Numbered from the stretch's first letter, positions 1-6,477 are shown. The stretch: 7,835 nt of DNA from Flavobacteriia bacterium (GCA_003973375.1 QNYL01000233.1:1-7835); one strand, 5' to 3'. The notes: a model not told the origin generated them from the letters alone. Program-made: numbers and translations.

Positions 1-1
1 T

Positions 2-709
2 TTATTAGAATATTTAGAACCTATTTCTGCTCATGTTGTTGAAGCATTAAATATTTTTGAAGATTTTTTTATTGGAGTTACTGATGTCGTTGGCGGAGAT
101 TCTTTTGAGCATAGAAAAAGATTAGAAGTGATTAATGAAAAGGTTATAAAAAAAATAAAAGAGAAAGTGTATTTGATGGGAGGAAACTGTATTATAGGAT
201 TGAGAATTGATAATAATCAAATTTCAGCAAAGAATAACTCTTTATTAATGGTTACTGCAATAGGAACACCAGCATTTGCGGATTTTAAAAATAATAGCTC
301 AAATTATTCTTTAGTGCTGAAACTCAAAAGGTTTAAGAAGGAAATAAATAGTTTAAGTAGATTAGAGATTAATACTATTTCTTTTCTTATTGACATTAAG
401 AAAAAGTATAATTTTAAAAAAGAACAATACGATTTATTAGATGAAATTATTGCAGTCAGAAAAAGATACTTTGACTTAAAAGAGCTTGAAGAGGATGATT
501 TACCAACATTTATTTCAAATAATAATAAGTTGTTAAATGATTTTAATTTTTTACAGAAAAGGGTAAAAGATGATGAAATGATAATTTTTTTAAAGAAGTC
601 AAATGAAATAAAGATTATAAAAAAAGAAGAGCATCTTTTAAATAAGGAACTTCATTTATCATCAGCGTATAATGTCTTACTCAAGAATCTAAAACAAGAT
701 AAATTGTGA
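2..709 (+). CDS. YbjQ-like (UPF0145, 'heavy-metal-binding') domain protein with C-terminal extension, 5' truncated
   Basis: The frame is open from the window edge to a TGA, with no ATG before the YbjQ region, so the true start lies upstream and 235 residues are visible. Residues about 7-92 match the YbjQ/DUF74 family: an opening like PISAHVVEALNIFEDFF, then the GVTDVVGGDS segment, a charged helix, GGNCIIGLRID and a closing LMVTAIGTPA strand. YbjQ proteins form compact oligomers and are often called heavy-metal binding, but no firm biochemical role is established. The remaining ~140 residues are Lys/Glu/Asn-rich, probably helical, and match no family I know. The gene is far more AT-rich than the genes right of position 1400, which suggests accessory or transferred DNA. 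The domain is secure; the function is not. A GTG at 128 falls inside the domain and is not the start. Confidence 0.8.
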   Translation, partial: LLEYLEPISAHVVEALNIFEDFFIGVTDVVGGDSFEHRKRLEVINEKVIKKIKEKVYLMGGNCIIGLRIDNNQISAKNNSLLMVTAIGTPAFADFKNNSSNYSLVLKLKRFKKEINSLSRLEINTISFLIDIKKKYNFKKEQYDLLDEIIAVRKRYFDLKELEEDDLPTFISNNNKLLNDFNFLQKRVKDDEMIIFLKKSNEIKIIKKEEHLLNKELHLSSAYNVLLKNLKQDKL

Positions 710-721
710 AAAATAAGCGCA

Positions 722-768
722 AATGTATTTTTATTAAAGTAATATGCTATTTCTAATAAAAATACATT
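722..768. repeat. 15-bp perfect AT-rich inverted repeat after the YbjQ-like gene
   Basis: Arms 722-736 (aatgtatttttatta) and 754-768 are exact reverse complements around a 17-nt loop, beginning 13 nt after the stop codon. The position suits a transcription end structure for the upstream gene. However, the stem holds a single G/C pair and no T-run follows on the plus strand, so a standard intrinsic terminator is doubtful. It could also be a remnant end of a mobile element. Confidence 0.7.
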
Positions 769-786
769 ATAATTATCTAATTATAA
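767..786. repeat. 9-bp AT-only palindrome
   Basis: ttataatta (767-775) is followed after 2 nt by its exact reverse complement taattataa (778-786). It abuts the larger inverted repeat just upstream. In such AT-rich sequence a palindrome of this size could arise by chance, so no function is assigned. Confidence 0.45.
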
Positions 787-925
787 AGCTCTTAGTGTTT
801 AAGGCGGTTTTGCCTGACGGCGAGTCCCTTACGAACAGAGTCAAATAAAAGACACATCCACTTCGTGTCTGCAATTTTTTTGTTTTCTGTCGCTCCCTTA
901 AGAGCAAGCTCTACGCTTATGTACG
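786..925. other. Non-coding stretch with small direct and inverted repeats
   Basis: This stretch is richer in G and C than the DNA to its left and carries no credible gene. AAGCTCT occurs at both 786-792 and 906-912. GCTCTTA (788-794) is inverted at 899-905. TCCCTTA recurs near 824 and 894. A 6-bp hairpin (850-855 with 865-870) is followed by a run of seven T at 875-881. The arrangement resembles a small repeat unit or a decayed insertion, but each match is short. A frame that reads through it on the minus strand also translates the tRNA-Leu gene and is spurious. Confidence 0.3.
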
Positions 926-955
926 AAAACAAAAAAACCAGGTGAATCACCTGGT
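926..955 (-). terminator. Intrinsic terminator of the tRNA-Gly/tRNA-Leu unit
   Basis: An 8-bp GC-rich stem (ACCAGGTG at 937-944 paired with 948-955) closes a 3-nt loop. Read on the minus strand it is followed by seven T, one G and four more T. It begins 14 nt after the tRNA-Leu 3' end, where a transcription stop for the tRNA operon is expected. Confidence 0.85.
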
Positions 956-968
956 CTTTTCTCATCTG

Positions 969-1054
969 TACTCGGAGCGGGACTTGAACCCGCACGGACA
1001 TTACTGTCCATTGGATTTTAAGTCCAACGTGTCTACCAATTCCACCATCCGAGC
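969..1054 (-). tRNA. tRNA-Leu, anticodon UAA
   Basis: This is an 86-nt class II tRNA. The acceptor stem pairs GCTCGGA (5' end at 1054) with TCCGAGT, followed by discriminator A at 969. The anticodon loop CTTAAAA lies at 1022-1016, with anticodon TAA at 1020-1018. A long variable arm with GGACA/TGTCC stem and a TTCAAGT T-loop are present, as expected for tRNA-Leu. CCA is not encoded and must be added after transcription. It is the downstream gene of a unit beginning with tRNA-Gly. A hairpin (TATTTGCA, 1056-1063 with 1071-1078) sits directly 5' of it and may aid processing. Confidence 0.96.
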
Positions 1055-1088
1055 CTATTTGCATTAAAACTGCAAATAAAATTGGTTT

Positions 1089-1118
1089 GTTTTGAGCGAA
1101 AGTCGGGATTCGAATTCC
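1089..1118 (-). pseudogene. Relic of a tRNA-Gly 3' end (acceptor and T-loop segment)
   Basis: Positions 1089-1102 (gttttgagcgaaag) are identical to 1164-1177, which covers the 3' acceptor strand and downstream flank of the intact tRNA-Gly. After one mismatch, cgggatt also matches, then similarity fades across the T-loop. Nothing resembling the 5' half of a tRNA follows. The copy is in direct orientation 75 bp from the intact gene, close to one tRNA length plus a short spacer. It could be the end of a tandem tRNA duplicate that decayed, or an attachment-site remnant of an excised element. Confidence 0.6.
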
Positions 1119-1169
1119 ATTAGAAATTCAAAGAATGAATAAAATTCAATTCTGATCTTTGCTGTTTTG

Positions 1170-1241
1170 AGCGAAAGACGGGATTTGAACCCGCGACCCT
1201 CACCTTGGCAAGGTGATGCTCTACCCCTGAGCTACTTTCGC
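1170..1241 (-). tRNA. tRNA-Gly, anticodon GCC
   Basis: This is a 72-nt tRNA without encoded CCA. The acceptor GCGAAAG (5' end at 1241) pairs with CTTTCGC, and the discriminator is U at 1170. The D-arm pairs GCTC with GAGC, and the anticodon stem is TCACC/GGTGA around loop TTGCCAA, with anticodon GCC at 1209-1207. The T-loop is TTCAAAT. It is the first gene of the tRNA unit that continues to tRNA-Leu(UAA). Confidence 0.96.
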
Positions 1242-1289
1242 AAGATATTTAAGAACTTTGACTCAATCTCATTAAAGTCTGAGCGGGTG

Positions 1290-1319
1290 CAAATTTAATA
1301 CATTTTCATAAATCACAAA
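1290..1319 (-). promoter_or_regulatory. Bacteroidota-type promoter for the tRNA unit
   Basis: On the minus strand TTTG (1319-1316) is followed after 18 nt by TAAATTTG (1297-1290). This fits the Bacteroidota sigma consensus TTTG and TAnnTTTG with suitable spacing. Transcription would start near 1284, about 40 nt ahead of the tRNA-Gly 5' end. Confidence 0.65.
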
Positions 1320-1336
1320 GTCATTTTTTACTTTTT

Positions 1337-1370
1337 TTTGTCCCTGTAAAGAAAAGAAGTAATATTTACC
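1337..1370 (+). promoter_or_regulatory. Possible promoter of the TolC-family gene
   Basis: TTTG at 1337-1340 is followed after 19 nt by TAATATTTA, an imperfect match to the TAnnTTTG element of Bacteroidota. A start near 1375 would give a leader of about 50 nt. The match is weak. Confidence 0.3.
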
Positions 1371-1426
1371 GAAATAGTGTAACAAATATTCTTTTACATC
1401 GTCAAATGATAAAATTAATTTTTTAG

Positions 1427-2869
1427 ATGAAAACAAAATTAAGCTTATTGTTATTCCTGTTTGCCGCCATATCTCTGTCGGCTCAGGAAAATACTTCTGC
1501 TAAGAAATGGACTCTTGAGGAATGTGTGGATTATGCCATTGAGAATAATATTTCAGTTAAACAGAACGAACTGAATGTACGGGATTCGGAAATTAATAAA
1601 AAAGATGCTATTGGGAATTTTATTCCAAATCTGAATGTAAACGGAACGCATTCCTGGAACTCAGGTCTTACCACTGATGTTACTACAGGTGTTCTGAGAA
1701 ATCAGACTACTCAAACAACATCAGGCGGTCTGTCATCAAGTGTGGTGATCTTTGACGGATTACAGAACATCAATAAACTCAGGAGAGCAGAAATGGCCAT
1801 TCTGGCCAATCGTTACCAGGTAGATAAGATCAAAGATGATATTTCACTTAATGTGATCAGTGCATATCTTTCAGTTCTTTTTAATAAAGAAGCGGTTAAG
1901 GTAGCCGAGGCCCAGCTGGTGATTTCACGGGAACAGCTCAACCGTACCAACAAACTGGTGGAGGCCGGAACTGCGCCTAAAGGAGATCTGTTAGATATTC
2001 AGGCAACCCTGGCCAATGATGAACAAAACCTGATCGTTACCGAAAACAATGTCAAAATATCACTGATCGATCTGGCCCTGCTTTTACAACTTGAAAATGT
2101 AGCGGATTTTGATGTGGCAGATGAAGAAATAGCCGGATTACCAACCGTTGATCTTTCCGGTTATTCCATTGATGAGATCTATAAAAAAGCCCTGGAAATA
2201 AGAAATGAGATCAAAGTGGCGCAAGCCAATATTGATATTGCCGAACAGGATATTAAAATTGCTAAAGGAAGTATTTATCCTTCGCTTTCAGGTTTCTTTA
2301 GCTGGAATTCAAGATATTCCAATTTTGAAAGAGTTGTCGGTTCGGAGATCGATCCGGATAATCCGTATGTGGTTATCGGACAGGTGGAAGGAACCGGGGA
2401 GAATGTGATCCGACAGAATTTCAGACCCATAGTTGGTGACCCTGATAGTTTTTCTGATCAGTTCAACAGCAATAAAGGTTATTCTTTTGGTTTGAGTTTA
2501 CGAATTCCGATCTTTAACGGTTTCAGAGTTTCCAACAATATTAAAAGAGCCAAGATCAATGTGGAACGGCAAAAGAATCAGCTTGTTCAGCAGGAGCTGA
2601 ATCTGGAAAAGACCATCAATTCAGTTTACGCCGATGCGTTGGGTTCTTTGAAAATCTACGAGGCAGCACAGAAATCGGTTATCGCTCAAGAAGAGTCTTT
2701 TAGATATGCTCAGGAAAAATACAATGTTGGGGTGCTTAACTCTTTTGATTACAGCCAGATCAAAAACCGGTTGATCAAGGCACAATCGGATTTTCTTCGT
2801 GCCAAATACGACTATATTTTTAAGATCAAATTATTACAGTTTTATTACGGTGTTAAAGTAGCTATTTAA
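1427..2869 (+). CDS. TolC-family outer membrane efflux protein
   Basis: The 480-residue product is an outer membrane factor: a trimeric beta-barrel and periplasmic tunnel that exports substrates with an inner-membrane pump and an adaptor. Residues 1-19 form a Sec signal peptide (MKTK, hydrophobic core, cleavage after SLSA before Q20), with no lipobox. Two OEP repeats follow, about 27-225 and 248-476. The paired strand motifs VVIFDG (106-111) and IPIFNGF (360-366) mark the equivalent positions of the internal duplication. Long helices carry the usual features, such as LVEAGTAPKGDLLDIQATLA and YNVGVLNSFDYSQIKNRLIKAQ. The length is normal for the family. The ATG directly precedes the signal peptide and has no Shine-Dalgarno motif. 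No adaptor, RND or ABC gene follows: the next gene converges. The transported substrate cannot be read from the sequence. Confidence 0.93.
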   Translation: MKTKLSLLLFLFAAISLSAQENTSAKKWTLEECVDYAIENNISVKQNELNVRDSEINKKDAIGNFIPNLNVNGTHSWNSGLTTDVTTGVLRNQTTQTTSGGLSSSVVIFDGLQNINKLRRAEMAILANRYQVDKIKDDISLNVISAYLSVLFNKEAVKVAEAQLVISREQLNRTNKLVEAGTAPKGDLLDIQATLANDEQNLIVTENNVKISLIDLALLLQLENVADFDVADEEIAGLPTVDLSGYSIDEIYKKALEIRNEIKVAQANIDIAEQDIKIAKGSIYPSLSGFFSWNSRYSNFERVVGSEIDPDNPYVVIGQVEGTGENVIRQNFRPIVGDPDSFSDQFNSNKGYSFGLSLRIPIFNGFRVSNNIKRAKINVERQKNQLVQQELNLEKTINSVYADALGSLKIYEAAQKSVIAQEESFRYAQEKYNVGVLNSFDYSQIKNRLIKAQSDFLRAKYDYIFKIKLLQFYYGVKVAI

Positions 2870-2890
2870 ATTTCCATTAAATTAGTTGAT

Positions 2891-4702
2891 TTATGTTGAT
2901 GAAAAACCATTCTTTACGGAATGGTTTTTTTCCAGTTCTTTTAACTCCTCCATTACAGGTTTTACTGTTTTCTCGGGAAGTTCGGAAATCTTGATATACA
3001 TCAGACCGTCAATAGCATTGTTAAATTTCGGATCCACATTAAAGGCGATCAGTTTTGCATTTTGTTTGATATATTTTTTTAACAGTACAGGTAAGCGTAA
3101 TTTACCGGGTTCTATTTCATCGATCAGTTTATCAAATTTGTTCAGATCTGCTTTGGTCTCATCAAAAATAAAATCCTTGTCATCTTCTTTCAGCTGTACT
3201 TTAAAACCTTTTTTGGGATGAACGAACTGGGCCACATACGGATCGTAATAATTGGAACGCATAAACTCTATCATCAGCGATTTTGAGAAATTTGAAAATT
3301 TATTGCTGATGCTTACGCCACCCATTAAATATTTATGCGAAGGATAACGCAGGGTGATATGTATAATACCTCTCCAAAGCAGGAAAAGAGGTAAGGGTTT
3401 TTGCTGATATTCTTCAATGATAAAAGCTCTCCCCATTTCAATACTCCTTTTCAACATCGGGAAGAGTTCGGGCTCTATTCTGAACAATTCACTCAGGTAA
3501 AAACCTTTTACACCGTATTCTTTGTAGATCTCTCTTCCAAATCCCATACGGTAGGCTCCGGCGATCTTTTTAGCCTCGGTATCCCAAAGGAATAAATGCT
3601 TGTAGAATTTATCGTATTTATCAAGATCAATCGATTTATTGGTGCCTTCACCTACCTGCCTGAAGGTGATTTCCCGCAAACGCCCTATCTCTGTAAGAAT
3701 ATTTTTGATTTCCTTACTGTCAGAAAGGTAGATCTCATAATTTTTACTGTTAAAAAGAAGGGAATTATTCTGTTTTAATTTCTGAATTTCCTTTTCAATT
3801 TTAGAAAGCGGAACAGGAGCAATGATCTTTTTAGGAGCTTTTTTTAGTTTGATATCAGGTTTTTTTAATGCTTTTTTAGCCTTAAGATAAGGTTTGGCGA
3901 GCAGGTAGGTTTTCTTTCTCAGATAATGATGAAAATCGTCAAGATTTTCAAATGTTTCCTGCTCTTTTACCGATATCGGTTTCCCGATCCGTACCCTGAT
4001 CACACGGTGTTTTTGAGAGAGTAATTGCGAGGGTAGCAAAGCTGAGCGGAATGTATCGCTGATCTTTGCCAGATTGTAAAATAGTTTAGAGTTTCTGGCG
4101 TGAAAATAGATCGGTATAACCGGAACCTGAGCTTTTTTTATGATCTTGATGGCTACCGGTTCCCAGGGTTTGTCAACAATAAGCTTTCCATTTTTATAAG
4201 TGGAAACTTCTCCTGCCGGAAAGATCCCTAACGGATTTCCTTCTTTTAAATGTTGCATGGCATTTTTTATTCCCGCAACACTCGATTTGATATCTTTTCT
4301 TGTTTCAAACGGATTTACCGGCAGAATATATGGCTCCAGCGGCTCAATTTTTTCCAGTAAAAAATTAGCTATAATTTTAAAATCCGGACGCTTTTCAACG
4401 ATGAGTTTTAAAAGCAGAATTCCGTCTATTCCGCCAAGCGGATGATTGGAGATCGTGATAAAAGCTCCCTTTTCAGGAATGCGTTTCAGGTCTTCATCAG
4501 GTATTTCAAACCTGATTTTCACTTCGTTGAGTATGGCATCTAAAAACTCAACTCCCTGCTTGTCTTTATGCTTATCGTAGATTTCGTTCAATCTTGATAT
4601 TCTGATCGTTTTCATGAGCAGCCACCCTGTAAAAGTACCAACAGGACCTAATTTATCCATCTTAATGATCCTGGAAATCTCTTTTGGGGTTACTAAGCTC
4701 AT
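2891..4702 (-). CDS. olsF: Bifunctional aminolipid acyltransferase: PlsC-type plus OlsB-type domains (OlsF/GlsF-like)
   Basis: This 603-residue fusion has an N-terminal lysophospholipid acyltransferase (PlsC/OlsA-like) domain at about 60-265. It carries NHPLGGIDG (86-94), the variant of the acyltransferase HxxxxD motif seen in this family, and FPAGEVS (161-167). A Lys/Pro-rich linker (about 270-312) leads to an OlsB-like, GNAT-related domain (about 320-500) with RLRE (341-344), DKYD (361-364), EMGR (422-425), LLWRGI (441-446) and YLMGGVS (458-464). In OlsF-type enzymes the C-terminal domain N-acylates an amino acid and the N-terminal domain adds the second, O-linked chain, giving ornithine or glycine lipids at the inner membrane. 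The amino acid substrate here is not readable. It starts 3 nt after the aspartokinase stop and is the last gene of the operon. Annotation pipelines often call it 'hemolysin' or plain acyltransferase. Confidence 0.82.
   Translation of the reverse strand: MSLVTPKEISRIIKMDKLGPVGTFTGWLLMKTIRISRLNEIYDKHKDKQGVEFLDAILNEVKIRFEIPDEDLKRIPEKGAFITISNHPLGGIDGILLLKLIVEKRPDFKIIANFLLEKIEPLEPYILPVNPFETRKDIKSSVAGIKNAMQHLKEGNPLGIFPAGEVSTYKNGKLIVDKPWEPVAIKIIKKAQVPVIPIYFHARNSKLFYNLAKISDTFRSALLPSQLLSQKHRVIRVRIGKPISVKEQETFENLDDFHHYLRKKTYLLAKPYLKAKKALKKPDIKLKKAPKKIIAPVPLSKIEKEIQKLKQNNSLLFNSKNYEIYLSDSKEIKNILTEIGRLREITFRQVGEGTNKSIDLDKYDKFYKHLFLWDTEAKKIAGAYRMGFGREIYKEYGVKGFYLSELFRIEPELFPMLKRSIEMGRAFIIEEYQQKPLPLFLLWRGIIHITLRYPSHKYLMGGVSISNKFSNFSKSLMIEFMRSNYYDPYVAQFVHPKKGFKVQLKEDDKDFIFDETKADLNKFDKLIDEIEPGKLRLPVLLKKYIKQNAKLIAFNVDPKFNNAIDGLMYIKISELPEKTVKPVMEELKELEKNHSVKNGFSST
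2902..2931 (+). terminator. Intrinsic terminator of the TolC-family gene, inside the converging gene's 3' end
   Basis: An 11-bp stem (aaaaaccattc 2902-2912 with 2919-2929) closes a 6-nt loop and ends in seven T (2925-2931) on the plus strand, 32 nt after the TolC stop. It overlaps the last codons of the opposing acyltransferase gene. On the minus strand five T follow the stem, so it may also act, more weakly, in that direction before the stop codon at 2893-2891. Confidence 0.8.
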
Positions 4703-4705
4703 GCT

Positions 4706-5959
4706 TTATTCTTTGATTAATATTTGTGCAGTCTCTCTGCTCAATTGTTTTAAGATCACCTCCCGGTTGTTCTCAATCTCTTTGATCGAACTCTTTGTAT
4801 AATGCCTGATGGTGTATAGAATCAGATCTTTGTTGTACAGTACCCTGAATTTTTCGGTCAGTTCCTGTAAGAGTGCATTAAAGTTATTAAAATTATCTTC
4901 AATACTCACAGAAAAACTTATGGCTGAATTTTGAATCAGATTTACTTTTACCCGGTGACGATGAAGTAACTCAAAAATATAACTGATATCATTTTCCATA
5001 ATAAATGAAAATTCCTTATCGGAGATGGACAACAGGATTTGATTGTATTTAACGATAAAACAGGAAGTTTGAGGGATCAGATCCAATCCTTTTTTAACCG
5101 AAGTTCCTTTTTGCAGCGGATCTTTAAAAGATCTGACATGAAGTGGAATTTCTTTTCGTTGTAAGGGCTGCAATGTTTTAGGATGAATTACCGAAGCTCC
5201 GTAAAAGGCCATTTCTATGGCTTCCCGGTACGATACCTGATCCAGTAAGATGGTTTTATCAAATACCCGCGGATCAGCGTTCAGTACGCCCTGAACATCC
5301 TTAAAGATAACCACTTCATCAGCATTTAAACAATAGGCAAATATTCCGGCAGTATAATCAGAACCTTCTCTGCCCAGTGTTGTGGTTTCTCCCAGTTCAT
5401 TTCCGGCAATAAATCCCTGAGTAACATAAATTTTTGGTCTTTCCACCTTAGAATTGATCCGTTTACAGGTAGCGGTCCAGTTTACCCGGGCACTTCTGTA
5501 ATTTTTATCAGTCAGAATGCAGGATCTTACATCAAGCCATTCATTTTTAATTTGATTTTCCAGTAAATAATAACTGCAAATCTTCGTAGAGAGAATTTCG
5601 GCCTTACTCACTATTTGATCGTAGATATAGTTGTAATTTGTGCTGGTATTGTTTTTAAAGAAAACATTTAATTCATTAAAGAGATTATTAATTTCTTTAA
5701 AAATGACAGGGTCTTTACTTGAAAAAAGTTCCCGGGCAATATTCAGATGAAATTGCTTTACGCTGTCAACTTGTTTTGCAAGATCATCTTTTTTATTAAA
5801 ATAGGATTCGCTAACTTTTTCAAAAGCATTGGTCATTTTTCCCATAGCGGAAATAACCAAAAGAATATCCTCATAACCTGTTTTTTGTAAAACGTTCAGA
5901 AGATTTCTGACTCCCTTTGCATCTTTTACCGATGCTCCTCCGAATTTAAAGATTTTCAT
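4706..5959 (-). CDS. lysC: Aspartate kinase (monofunctional, ACT-regulated)
   Basis: The 417-residue enzyme phosphorylates L-aspartate with ATP, the first step toward lysine/diaminopimelate, threonine and methionine. The amino acid kinase domain (about 1-290) shows KFGGASV (5-11) for phosphate binding, TTLGREGSDYTA (193-204), FKDVQGVLNADPRV (219-232) and the helix YREAIEMAFYGASVIHPKTL (244-263). The C-terminal part (about 300-417) is an ACT-type regulatory region, slightly short for a full ACT pair, and end-product inhibition is expected but the effector cannot be told. No homoserine dehydrogenase domain is fused. The start codon overlaps the upstream GNAT stop by 4 nt (ATGA), implying translational coupling. 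The symbol follows convention for a monofunctional aspartokinase; other isozymes may exist elsewhere in the genome. Confidence 0.93.
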   Translation of the reverse strand: MKIFKFGGASVKDAKGVRNLLNVLQKTGYEDILLVISAMGKMTNAFEKVSESYFNKKDDLAKQVDSVKQFHLNIARELFSSKDPVIFKEINNLFNELNVFFKNNTSTNYNYIYDQIVSKAEILSTKICSYYLLENQIKNEWLDVRSCILTDKNYRSARVNWTATCKRINSKVERPKIYVTQGFIAGNELGETTTLGREGSDYTAGIFAYCLNADEVVIFKDVQGVLNADPRVFDKTILLDQVSYREAIEMAFYGASVIHPKTLQPLQRKEIPLHVRSFKDPLQKGTSVKKGLDLIPQTSCFIVKYNQILLSISDKEFSFIMENDISYIFELLHRHRVKVNLIQNSAISFSVSIEDNFNNFNALLQELTEKFRVLYNKDLILYTIRHYTKSSIKEIENNREVILKQLSRETAQILIKE

Positions 5960-6441
5960 GAATTGGTTTTCTTAAGGTAATTTTTTATAGCCTTTTCATC
6001 AATATGTGCTACACGCCAGTCGTCAAAAACCCTGGCTCCCGTTGAAATATAGAAGTCGATAGCCACCTTATTCCAGTCGAGAACTTCCCAGGCTACACGT
6101 TTGTATCCATTTTGATCGGCATACTTTAAAACCGAGGTATAAAGAGCATTTCCAATACCTTTACCTCTGAATTCTTTTTTTACGATGAGGTCTTCAAGAT
6201 GTAATGATCTGCCTTTCCAGGTTGAGTATCGGGGATAGAACAAAGCCATTCCCACGAGGTCATTATTTTTTTCGGCAACAATTACACGAAAGGATGTTCC
6301 CTCTTCATATCCATCCTTAATCAAATCGTTTACCGTAATTTCCACAGCATTGGGCTGATTCTCAAATTCGGCAAGTTCATGGATCAGATCCAATACCGAA
6401 ATCATATCTCCGGGAGTAGCATTTCGTAATTTATATGACAT
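5956..6441 (-). CDS. GNAT family N-acetyltransferase, SSAT/thialysine-acetyltransferase-like
   Basis: The 161-residue single-domain GNAT transfers acetyl from acetyl-CoA to an amine. The core is clear: HLEDLIV strand (81-87), the acetyl-CoA loop RGKGIG (92-97), and WNKVAIDFY (123-131) near the C-terminal fold. The [20 protein letters not shown] stretch and the WN...FY pattern most resemble the diamine (spermidine/spermine) and thialysine acetyltransferase branch, so a small amine or lysine analogue is a reasonable but unproven substrate. It is the first gene of a three-gene unit and overlaps the aspartokinase start by 4 nt. The ATG at 6441 gives a full N-terminal beta strand (KLRNATPGD) and lies close to a -7 promoter element. 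Confidence 0.88.
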   Translation of the reverse strand: MSYKLRNATPGDMISVLDLIHELAEFENQPNAVEITVNDLIKDGYEEGTSFRVIVAEKNNDLVGMALFYPRYSTWKGRSLHLEDLIVKKEFRGKGIGNALYTSVLKYADQNGYKRVAWEVLDWNKVAIDFYISTGARVFDDWRVAHIDEKAIKNYLKKTNS

Positions 6442-6459
6442 ATTTTCGTTTTTATATTA

Positions 6460-6467
6460 CAAAAATA
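6460..6467 (-). promoter_or_regulatory. -7 element for the GNAT-aspartokinase-acyltransferase operon
   Basis: On the minus strand the sequence reads TATTTTTG, an exact TAnnTTTG match. It predicts a start near 6454 and a very short leader. A TTTG lies upstream, but at 15 nt the spacing is shorter than usual, so the -33 element is uncertain. Confidence 0.4.
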
Positions 6468-6469
6468 AC

Positions 6470-6477
6470 CATATTTG
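6470..6477 (+). promoter_or_regulatory. Possible -7 element for fbp
   Basis: catatttg matches TAnnTTTG in all but the first position and lies 31 nt ahead of the fbp ATG. No convincing -33 TTTG is seen at normal spacing. It is nearly a mirror of the opposing element at 6460-6467. Confidence 0.25.

Noticed and set aside
128..709. GTG at 128 as the start of the YbjQ-like gene
   Set aside because: The frame is open to the window edge and the YbjQ domain begins before 128, so this start would cut the domain.
850..881. Plus-strand terminator for the YbjQ-like gene
   Set aside because: A 6-bp stem with a 9-nt loop precedes seven T, but four unpaired bases separate stem and T-run and it lies 140 nt after the stop, so it is too weak to call.
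792..1064. Minus-strand 90-codon open frame
   Set aside because: Its first third is a translation of the tRNA-Leu gene and the rest runs through the terminator and repeat-bearing spacer. It is a known type of spurious frame.
2205..2408. 67-codon plus-strand frame inside the TolC gene
   Set aside because: It is an out-of-frame shadow of a well-supported coding sequence with no family features.
2886..3221. 111-codon plus-strand frame antisense to the acyltransferase gene
   Set aside because: It overlaps a complete, recognisable gene on the other strand and its protein looks like antisense noise.
3401..4445. Several short plus-strand frames antisense to the acyltransferase gene
   Set aside because: They mirror conserved acyltransferase codons and show no own domain, promoter or start context.
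4614..4802. 62-codon plus-strand frame across the acyltransferase/aspartokinase junction
   Set aside because: It is antisense to two supported genes and lacks any recognisable feature.
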